DNA from: Coprenecus sp964640305
GTDB taxonomy: Bacteria; Bacteroidota; Bacteroidia; Bacteroidales; UBA932
Assembly (NCBI GenBank): GCA_964640305.1
Contig: CAZXFF010000001.1
Coordinates: 62,001-126,000, forward strand
Direction of reading: 5' to 3'
DNA: 64,000 nucleotides
Position 1 is the stretch's first letter, and each line of letters opens with the position of its first letter. Made by a program: the position numbers and the translations under genes. The notes under the pieces were generated by a model. It did not search any database and had not been told where the DNA came from. It saw nothing but the letters and a program-made list of their open reading frames with translations. Positions 41,845 to 48,901 of this stretch are shown here, one piece after another.

Positions 41845-43149
41845 TCACTCCTCATATCTTCCTGCCGAATGTATGAGTTCCGCCCTGCTCACCTGAGCCT
41901 CGAATTTCGATCTTACATAGTTCAGCCTTGCCTGCTGGCAGTATATCTGCGCATCCAGGACCTCGATTATCGAGGATTCACCTTCCATATAACGGGCCAT
42001 GGCCACTTCCTCGTTTTCACGTGCTTTCTCAAGGGAATTCTCTGTAAGCAGCACCTGCCCTACAGCCTGCTCATATGCAAAATACGCCGATTTCAGATTA
42101 AGGACAATCTCATCTTCAACCTTTTCCCGCTGATACTCCGCTGTATTTACATTGTGCTCCGATGCCCTTTTCACATGTTTTCTTTTCCCCCATTCGAATA
42201 TGGGTACATTCAGTTTTGCGTATACTGCATAATTGAGATTCATATCCGGCCTGAAATTGTATCCGGGAGCGGAATATACCCCGTCCACTCCAAATGACAG
42301 ATACGGGAGGAAATATGAATCGGCAATCTTTCCTTCTGATGTCACTTTTCCGACATTGTGCAGTGCGGTTTTCAGGTAGGGATGCTCCGCAACAATATTA
42401 TCGATTTCCCCACAATTCAAACTGTTGTCCGTAATGGCAATCACAGCACTGTCAGTCTGCAGGACCGTATCCAAAGCCACACCGGCAAACATATTCATAG
42501 ACATCCTTGCTACTTCATAATTGTTTCTTGCCAGCATGAGACTGTATTCGGCATCATTGTATTTGACCTCTGCCATAAGCAAGTCATTCCTGTCAGCATA
42601 TTCTGCATCCACCCGTTCCTTTACCACCTTTACCAGATTGCCTACTGACTCCCTGAAGGATTCGGCTATCGACACCATCTCCTTGTTCGCCACCTCGGCC
42701 CAATATCTCAGATCAGCTTCATATGCTACGTCCGACATCTTCATCTTTTTCCTCTCTGCAGCCATTGCACTTTCGATACCGGCTTTACGATGTTGTTCCC
42801 GAATAAACCCACCTGCATACAAAGGCTGTTCCAGTGACAGTCCCACTCCATAATCCAGGTTCTGCCCTCTGAAATGCAGATGCTGATCCAGTGAAGGAAT
42901 TTCCAGATCAAGTTCCATGGGGAATCCGGTATAGGAAAAATGGGCATTCCCGGACAGTTTAGGGAAATAATCTGCGCGGGCTGCCTCCGTCATCTCAGCA
43001 GCAGCCGCCATGTTTTCTTCTGCCGACTTCAAATCCTTGTTATAGTCAAAAACCATCTGCCTGTATTTCGAACTCAACGAATCACCCTCCGCTGCCGACC
43101 GGAAAAGGGACAATGCCATCAATAATGCTACTGTTGCTTTTCTTCTCAT
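41845..43149 (-). CDS. TolC-family outer-membrane efflux protein
   Basis: The 434-aa product has a signal peptide (ending near SAAEG) and the long heptad-repeat helices with interspersed beta segments expected of TolC: YRQMVFDYNKDLKSAEENM, LSLEQPLYAGGF, AKLNVPIFEWGKR and the final LDAQIYCQQARLNYV. It makes the outer-membrane tunnel for the tripartite pump encoded upstream. The gap to the RND gene is 2 bases, so the two are cotranscribed. The stop overlaps the longer form of the kinase frame. Confidence 0.92.
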   Translation of the reverse strand: MRRKATVALLMALSLFRSAAEGDSLSSKYRQMVFDYNKDLKSAEENMAAAAEMTEAARADYFPKLSGNAHFSYTGFPMELDLEIPSLDQHLHFRGQNLDYGVGLSLEQPLYAGGFIREQHRKAGIESAMAAERKKMKMSDVAYEADLRYWAEVANKEMVSIAESFRESVGNLVKVVKERVDAEYADRNDLLMAEVKYNDAEYSLMLARNNYEVARMSMNMFAGVALDTVLQTDSAVIAITDNSLNCGEIDNIVAEHPYLKTALHNVGKVTSEGKIADSYFLPYLSFGVDGVYSAPGYNFRPDMNLNYAVYAKLNVPIFEWGKRKHVKRASEHNVNTAEYQREKVEDEIVLNLKSAYFAYEQAVGQVLLTENSLEKARENEEVAMARYMEGESSIIEVLDAQIYCQQARLNYVRSKFEAQVSRAELIHSAGRYEE

Positions 43150-43151
43150 GA

Positions 43152-46100
43152 TTATCTGATTTTATAGAATATGGAATACAATGCAGGAGTAACCACCAGT
43201 GTCAGAACAGTCGCAACAGTAAGCCCGAATACAATTGTAGTAGCCATTCCGTTGAAAACCACGTCAAACATAAGCGGAAGCATTCCGCATATGGTGGTAA
43301 GTGCTGCCATCAATACTGGGCGTGTCCTTGAAACAGTAGCTTCTACCACTGCTTCAAAAGGTTCCACCCCGTTTTTCCTCTGGACATTGATCTCATCCAT
43401 CAGTACTATTATGTTCTTTATTATCATGCCCAGAAGCCCTAGCCATCCGGCCATGCAGAAAAATCCGAAATCAAAACCTGTAATAAGCAGACCGGTTATC
43501 ATACCCGTAACCGAAAGAGGCAGCATCAGCAGGATTATCAGCGGCTGCCTGAAGTTTCCGAACAGCGCCACAAGGATTACCACCAGAAGCAGGAATGCCA
43601 GAGGAAAATATTTTACAAGAGCCTGGACCCCTTCCTTCTGGTCCTTGTATTGCGAATCCCAGAAAAAAGTATAGCCTTCAGGAAGATCTATGGCCTCGAT
43701 CTCTTCCGCTATCTCATTCCGGACCTCCGCCATCGTACATCCGGGCTGCACATCACACATGGCTGCCATTGACAGTTCCCGGTTGTAAGTCTTCACCAAA
43801 GGCCACTCCCATCCTATCGCAATATTCCCAGTCACCTGGTCCAGTACAGAAGAGTTGTTTCCATTCCACACCGGGAGATCCCTCAAGGCATCCAGATCCG
43901 CCTCAGCAGGTACTGCCGTCTTGAGCATCAGGGGGACTTTCTTTTCATTGTCCCTGTAAATCCCGACCGGCACCCCGTCCCCTACCGATTTGGCAGCAGT
44001 GACGACCGAGGCTTTTGAAATTCCCACCCGTCCAGCTTTTACCGGATCATAGGGAGCGTCTACCTTCATGGCCATATTCCCCCACTCATTCCGGACATAG
44101 GACGTCTTGGGATTTTTCCTCATTATGTCTATCGCAACATTCGTAAGCGAGTCCAGGACTTCCGGATCCTTTCCGCAGAAACGCGCCTCTATCATGGCCT
44201 GGGGTACCGTATTCAGTTCAAACCTGTTTACCCTGAAGAAAAGTTCCGGGAAGAGGGCATTCCCCTTGCTGAGCAGCATTTCCTGAATTTCCTTGCTCTT
44301 TTCAGGAGACTCTGCCTCCACCAGGCAGTTTGCATAGTTGGGCTGAGGTCCGTAAGCTGCATTCGCAAGATAATACCTGGGCGGAGTCTGCCCTATGAAT
44401 GAAGACACGTTGCACACCCCATCCAGATCTTCCAGATAGGCTACCACTTCTTTCACTGCATCGTCTGCATACTCTATCCTGCTTCCCTCCGGAAGCCACA
44501 TGTCAATGGTAAAATATTTCTTGTTCAGCTGCGGCACGAACACCTGGGGAATGTTCCGGAACCCTGTCATTGTAACTGCAAGCAACACAGCTACCGCACC
44601 CACAACATAGTATTTCCTTCTGATAACCCAAGAAAGCACATTCCTGAAACGGTCATATCCTTTACCCTGGAATGGATTGCCCTCCGGGTCCCCGCCTTTT
44701 GGTTCCCGGACAAATTCCTGAATGAAGAAAGGAGTCTGTGTAATAGCAAAAATCCAGCTGAACATCAGTGAAACGGCAATGACAGACACAAGCGAGGAGA
44801 GAAGTTCCCCTGTAATGTGGGGCGAAAGACGGATCGGCATGAAGGTAAGAATTGCAATGACCGTAGCTGCAAGCAATGGTATGGCTGTGGAGGTTACAGC
44901 CCGGAGTACCGATGCCCCTTTGCCAAGGCCTCTCTGCATATTGACCAGGGCTGAATCCGTTACCACAATAGCATTATCAACAAGCATACCCATGGCGATT
45001 ATTATGGCTGCAAGGGACATCCTCTGCAGTGCTATGCCTGTCACCCACATATATATAAGAGTGGCAAAAATAGAGAACACCAATCCGCTCCCTACAAGCA
45101 GACCGTTTCTGAAGCCTATAAAAAAAAGCAGAATCACCACCACTGTAAAAACCGAAAGGATCAAGTTCAGAACAAAGCTGTTGTTTGCCACTGCAGATTC
45201 CACTCCCTGATCATAGATACAGACAATCTCACATCCGCCGGGGAGAGTCTCTGAAAAACCGGAGACAGTCCGGGCTGCAGCTTCTGCCATCTCCACCACA
45301 TTCCCGTCCGGCACTGTCGAAATTGCAATCCCGATAGACGGGACATTCCCTACTCTCATAATATTCCTTGCAGGTTTCAGATATCCCTCACTTATTTCCG
45401 CCACATCCCCTAATCTGAAATATTCCCCGCCCCGGGACGTAATGGCCATGTTCCTGATCTCGTCCAGGGATGTAAAGCTGCCGGCCGCATCGATCCGGAG
45501 CCGGTTTTTATCTGTTTCCACCGCACCTGCATCCACCACTTTGTTCTGGTACTCGAAAGCTTCCATTATATCCGCCATTGTCAATCCTGTAGTAGACAGC
45601 AGGGCAGGCGACACCAAAACATCTATCGTAGGACTTTGGACTCCGAAAAGTTCCACCTTGGCCACATCTTTGACTGTAAGCAGTTCATTCTTAAGGTCTC
45701 TTGCAATATCTGCCAACTGCCTGTTCGTATACCCCGGTCCCTTAAGGGCATAAAAAACCCCGAGCACATCCCCGAAATCATCATTCACCACAGAAGGTCC
45801 GGCACCGTCGGGAAGTTTTGACTGGGCATCGCTTACCTTCCTGCGTAGCTTATCCCACAACTGCTGCATATCATCGGCACGGATTTCCTTTTTCACATAT
45901 ACCGTAATCTTCGACAGACCGTACCTGTTCTCAGATTTAAGGTAATACAGTTCTCCCAAAGACTGGATGGCCTCTTCCAGATGGTCCGTAACCTGACTCC
46001 GTACTTCCATCGGGGAAGCCCCAGGATAGGCAGTCGTGACCACTGCCTGCTTTATGGTAAAAGGTGCATCTTCCAGTTTGCCCATCCTGACATAAGCAAA

Positions 46101-46190
46101 GATACCTCCGGCAAATACCAACAACAGTATCAGCCATGTAAAGGCCTTGTTGCGCAAAATATACTGTACAAGTTTTTCCATAACCGTCAT
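43152..46190 (-). CDS. RND-family efflux permease
   Basis: The 1012-aa product is a full-length resistance-nodulation-division transporter: 12 predicted membrane helices with two large periplasmic loops, MEKLVQYILRNKAFTWLILLL at the start and GMLVDNAIVVTDSALVNMQRG carrying the proton-relay aspartate. Sequence character places it among HAE-type drug/solvent pumps rather than heavy-metal CusA types, although I cannot name the substrate. Its ATG overlaps the stop of the membrane-fusion gene (ATGA) and TolC follows 2 bases later. Confidence 0.93.
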   Translation of the reverse strand: MTVMEKLVQYILRNKAFTWLILLLVFAGGIFAYVRMGKLEDAPFTIKQAVVTTAYPGASPMEVRSQVTDHLEEAIQSLGELYYLKSENRYGLSKITVYVKKEIRADDMQQLWDKLRRKVSDAQSKLPDGAGPSVVNDDFGDVLGVFYALKGPGYTNRQLADIARDLKNELLTVKDVAKVELFGVQSPTIDVLVSPALLSTTGLTMADIMEAFEYQNKVVDAGAVETDKNRLRIDAAGSFTSLDEIRNMAITSRGGEYFRLGDVAEISEGYLKPARNIMRVGNVPSIGIAISTVPDGNVVEMAEAAARTVSGFSETLPGGCEIVCIYDQGVESAVANNSFVLNLILSVFTVVVILLFFIGFRNGLLVGSGLVFSIFATLIYMWVTGIALQRMSLAAIIIAMGMLVDNAIVVTDSALVNMQRGLGKGASVLRAVTSTAIPLLAATVIAILTFMPIRLSPHITGELLSSLVSVIAVSLMFSWIFAITQTPFFIQEFVREPKGGDPEGNPFQGKGYDRFRNVLSWVIRRKYYVVGAVAVLLAVTMTGFRNIPQVFVPQLNKKYFTIDMWLPEGSRIEYADDAVKEVVAYLEDLDGVCNVSSFIGQTPPRYYLANAAYGPQPNYANCLVEAESPEKSKEIQEMLLSKGNALFPELFFRVNRFELNTVPQAMIEARFCGKDPEVLDSLTNVAIDIMRKNPKTSYVRNEWGNMAMKVDAPYDPVKAGRVGISKASVVTAAKSVGDGVPVGIYRDNEKKVPLMLKTAVPAEADLDALRDLPVWNGNNSSVLDQVTGNIAIGWEWPLVKTYNRELSMAAMCDVQPGCTMAEVRNEIAEEIEAIDLPEGYTFFWDSQYKDQKEGVQALVKYFPLAFLLLVVILVALFGNFRQPLIILLMLPLSVTGMITGLLITGFDFGFFCMAGWLGLLGMIIKNIIVLMDEINVQRKNGVEPFEAVVEATVSRTRPVLMAALTTICGMLPLMFDVVFNGMATTIVFGLTVATVLTLVVTPALYSIFYKIR

Positions 46191-47215
46191 TCTGCTATTT
46201 GCACACTGATATCTTCCGAGAGCATTGACTGGCGGCTGACAGCCACAACATCCCCCTCCGAGAGGCGGCCTGTAACCGATACCATTCCGTTTTCAAGACC
46301 GGTCATCATGACCGGAACCGGAACTGCCTTGCCGCCTTCTATCTTCCAGACCATACTGCCTGTATGGTTCGAATAGCATATTGCCGCCTGCGGTACTGCC
46401 AGTCCCTCCCTGCTATCGGAAAAATTCAATGAAACCGTACCGCTCATCCCGCCTACAAAACCGCTGTCAACATTATCCATGACTGCTGTCATAAGATAGG
46501 AAATGTTATTATCGCTTGTTGTCCTTGAAATATGCATCTCCGACGGATTGAAAACCTTTTCCGGGCATGCATCGAACACAATCTCAACATTCTGCTTATC
46601 GAAATTGCCGTTTCCGATCTTCAAGGCAACATCTTCGGGGACATATGTCTCGATCCTTATCCTACTGAGATCTATGAAAGATATAGCGGGTTGCCAGGCA
46701 CGGATATCCTGAAATGGCTCTATATACACTGTCTGTACAAAACCGTCGAAAGGGGCGACAAGTTCAGTATCCTGCAGCTCATTGCATGCATTTTCATATT
46801 CCGAACGTGCCACTTCATAATCCGCCTTGGATTTTTCATAGCTGCTGCCTGAAACATTGTTCTTGCTGTACAGGGAAGATATTCTCCCGAATTCCACTTT
46901 CGCCCTGTCATAGACTGCCTCCGCCCTGTTTTTTCTGATAAGGAAATCCCTGTTGTCGATAGATGCTATTTCCTCACCCTTCCTGTAAAAGTATCCGGGT
47001 TGTATATCAAACATACCCAGAGGTCCTCCTACCCTGAAAGACAGGTTTGTCTGGTTGTAGGGTTTTGAAATAAAAGGGAAACTCCTGCCGGCAGATCCCT
47101 TTGCCTTGACGACTTCGGCCGTCTTTACCTGTACTTCTTCTATGGGCTGCACACCGCCATTGTCCGAACAGGAGCAGACCATTGCCAATAAACCGAATAG
47201 TAGTATCTTTTTCAT
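46187..47215 (-). CDS. RND membrane-fusion lipoprotein
   Basis: The 342-aa product begins MKKILLFGLLAMVCSC, a lipoprotein signal with Cys16 as the probable acylation site. It then shows a barrel-sandwich (GYFYRKGEEIASIDNRDF and DTELVAPFDGFVQTVYI), a helical hairpin (about 95-150) and beta-barrel/membrane-proximal domains, the periplasmic adaptor fold of tripartite pumps. The reading frame continues upstream to 47416, but that part has no family features. It is the first gene of the unit MFP-RND-TolC-kinase-regulator. No strong promoter is visible; TATTTTCG near 47250 on the minus strand is a weak minus-7 candidate. Confidence 0.92.
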   Translation of the reverse strand: MKKILLFGLLAMVCSCSDNGGVQPIEEVQVKTAEVVKAKGSAGRSFPFISKPYNQTNLSFRVGGPLGMFDIQPGYFYRKGEEIASIDNRDFLIRKNRAEAVYDRAKVEFGRISSLYSKNNVSGSSYEKSKADYEVARSEYENACNELQDTELVAPFDGFVQTVYIEPFQDIRAWQPAISFIDLSRIRIETYVPEDVALKIGNGNFDKQNVEIVFDACPEKVFNPSEMHISRTTSDNNISYLMTAVMDNVDSGFVGGMSGTVSLNFSDSREGLAVPQAAICYSNHTGSMVWKIEGGKAVPVPVMMTGLENGMVSVTGRLSEGDVVAVSRQSMLSEDISVQIAE

Positions 47216-48013
47216 CTGTCTGATATTTTCGGATGCGAAAATACCGGCAGACTGCATCATATGCGAATATCGTTTGCCGAAGCTGGAAAAATCGGGGCCG
47301 AAACAGAAGTTACGGATACCGAAACCAATCAGACCAAGAGGGAAATATAAATTTGTAACTGTTATCGAATAGAGCTCTTCCCTGCCGGTATTCTGCATAT
47401 TAGAGAGAGAATCCAAGCATGCAGATCATGCTATATATCTCCAAGACAATGCCAGTCAGAAAACAATTGATTCTGTTAAATGAAACGGAGTTGAGTCAAA
47501 CAATCCTCTCCAATCCAACTTTTTGGTACACCTCAGTCCACCGGATGCCGTCCCGTCGGTGCCATGCACATCACCGGTGCGCTACGGCCTTCAAGTCACG
47601 CTTCACGCTTCTCTCCGGCACTCACTCAACTACTCCAGCGCAATTTCCGTATCCTAACATTCCATCATCCACGAAAACACTGATTATCAAGGAGATTACA
47701 AAATCCACATCCGTTAGGTTTACCCGAAACAGCCGATTTTACCCCGAAATCGGTAAACCTAACGTACGCCCGCATTATTAATGCGCTTATTATCATGTAG
47801 ATATGAAATCTACTGTAAGTTAGGATGCTCATTATAGACCGTCATAACGGTTTTGGGGTGTCCCATGATACTCTCTGATCGTTTCTGCACCCCATTTCCG
47901 CCGCTCACTCATCCACACCGCCCGGAATATGCCGAATAATGGGCGTTGTGGAATCACCTACGCTGGCGATCTTGCTATACACCGATTCGAACACGCAAGT
48001 GGGCCAAAGCACC
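47216..48013. other. Gene-free region upstream of the efflux operon
   Basis: About 800 bases hold no gene I can support. The stretch 47500-47660 is rich in CACTCACT/CTTCACG-like low-complexity sequence, and 47712-47764 contains the nested hairpin listed separately. A GGGGTG...CACCCC pair around 47855-47892 is weak. The right part grades into the first decayed copy of the 79-nt element. It may be decayed DNA next to the tRNA genes; nothing identifies its origin. Confidence 0.5.
47712..47764. repeat. 53-nt nested perfect hairpin
   Basis: The outer arms CGTTAGGTTTA (47712-47722) and TAAACCTAACG (47754-47764) are perfect complements, and inside them CCGATTT (47733-47739) pairs perfectly with AAATCGG (47747-47753) around TACCCCG. 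An 11-nt asymmetric bulge (CCCGAAACAG and neighbours) lies on the left only. No T-run follows, so it does not look like a terminator. Confidence 0.7.
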
Positions 48014-48528
48014 TACGCAGGCGCACCAGGCAGACTACGTGAAAACACTGATGATCAGCCGATTAGAAAAAACAGACTGATTCACCTGCAGAGGGTGGTG
48101 GTGAGCAGACCGGCCTGAGAAGCATATCTGGGGCATGTTGGCGTCTGGAGACTTTCCGCAGGTGTACCGCACGTTTTGCAGGAATACACTGGGACACAAA
48201 GAGTTGCAAGGATTGTGCCGGTTCACCTGCGGAGGCTGGTGCTGAGCAGACCGGCCTGAAAAACATGTCTGGAGCAGATTGGCGCCTGTAGAGCTTCCGC
48301 AGGTGTACCGCGCGGATTGCTGAAATACGCTGACATTCAGTCTGTTAGCAGAAATGCGCTGGTTCACCTGCGGAGGTGTTTGAAAGGCACACCACGTCGA
48401 GAGTGCGTTCTCAGAAACATGTCTGGGGCAGATTGGCGCCTGTAGAGCTTCCTCAGGTGTACCGCGCGGATTACTGAAATACACTGGCAATCAGTCGATT
48501 AGAAAAAACAGACCAGTTCACCTGAGAA
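48014..48528. repeat. Tandem array of four 79-nt inverted-repeat elements
   Basis: Elements occupy 48014-48092, 48155-48233, 48296-48374 and 48450-48528, each exactly 79 nt, separated by linkers of 62, 62 and 75 nt that are themselves related (GAGCAGACCGGCCTGA, then ATGTCTGGGGCAGATTGGCG-like). Elements 2 and 3 have perfect 10-bp ends TCCGCAGGTG/CACCTGCGGA. Element 4 has TCCTCAGGTG with CACCTGAG, a paired change. Inner stems also covary (GCAC/GTGC versus GCGC/GCGC; TTGCA/TGCAA versus TTGCT/AGCAG). Element 1 is decayed on its left side. No transposase or direct target duplication is seen. Confidence 0.9.
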
Positions 48529-48653
48529 GGAAGGATGGAAAACGAAACGTGATGAGATACCTGTCTGGGACAATATAGGTACTGGGCAGACTCGTACAGC
48601 AAACGGGAGACAGCCTTTAGCAGCAGACCTGCGATGATTCATGGAAAAGAAAA

Positions 48654-48682
48654 AAGCACTTACGAAATCCTCGCAAGTGCTT
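48654..48682 (-). terminator. Terminator of the tRNA-Gln/tRNA-Met unit
   Basis: On the minus strand AAGCACTTGCG and its complement CGTAAGTGCTT (one mismatch region in the loop GAGGATTT) form a hairpin followed by TTTTCTTTT. It lies 10 bases after the tRNA-Met 3' end. Confidence 0.85.
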
Positions 48683-48692
48683 GGTTTTTAAG

Positions 48693-48766
48693 TAGCGAGA
48701 CCCAGGATTGAACTGGGGACCTCATGATTATGAATCATGCGCTCTAACCAGCTGAGCTATCTCGCC
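48693..48766 (-). tRNA. tRNA-Met(CAT)
   Basis: On the minus strand the acceptor GGCGAGA pairs with TCTCGCT (first pair a wobble) and the discriminator is A. The anticodon stem CATGA/TCATG closes the loop TTCATAA, with CAT at 48730-48732. The D-arm AGCTCAGCTGGTTAGAGC and T-loop GTTCAATCC are standard. This looks like an elongator methionine tRNA; a lysidine-modified tRNA-Ile cannot be excluded by eye. CCA is not encoded. Confidence 0.95.
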
Positions 48767-48775
48767 ATCACTTTG

Positions 48776-48846
48776 TTGAGCTACCAGGAGTCGAACCTAG
48801 ATTTACAGAGCCAGAATCTGTCGTGCTGCCATTACACCATAGCTCA
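48776..48846 (-). tRNA. tRNA-Gln(CTG)
   Basis: On the minus strand the acceptor TGAGCTA pairs perfectly with TAGCTCA and the discriminator is A. The stem ACAGA/TCTGT closes the loop TTCTGGC with anticodon CTG at 48812-48814, reading CAG. The opening TGAGCTATGGTGTAATGG is typical for glutamine tRNAs. It is cotranscribed with tRNA-Met, 9 bases downstream. Confidence 0.95.
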
Positions 48847-48860
48847 GTGAATTGGGAGCG

Positions 48861-48890
48861 CAAATGTAAGTATTTTTTACAAAAATCAAA
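48861..48890 (-). promoter_or_regulatory. Promoter of the tRNA-Gln/tRNA-Met unit
   Basis: On the minus strand TTTG (48887-48890) and TACATTTG (48861-48868) are 18 bp apart, an exact match to the phylum consensus, ending 14 bp before the first tRNA base. It starts 12 bases after the GH92 stop codon. Confidence 0.85.
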
Positions 48891-48901
48891 AATTATTTTA
48901 C

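Noticed and set aside
47855..47892. GGGGTG...CACCCC inverted pair
   Set aside because: Only six bases pair across a loop of more than 20 nt with no T-run, not enough to call a terminator or RNA.
47985..48005. tRNA-like GATTCGAAC in the gene-free region
   Set aside because: Flanking bases do not form the T-stem, acceptor or anticodon arms of a tRNA.
48035..48490. A 151-codon repetitive open frame on the minus strand through the repeat array
   Set aside because: It exists because the 141-nt period is a multiple of three; the third unit shifts the period to 154 nt, the composition is Ser/Cys/Asn-rich without domain features, and the stem-conserving changes in the DNA fit a structured element rather than a protein.
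48014..48528. CRISPR array
   Set aside because: The repeats are 79 nt long and the intervening segments are related to each other rather than unique spacers; no cas genes are in the window.
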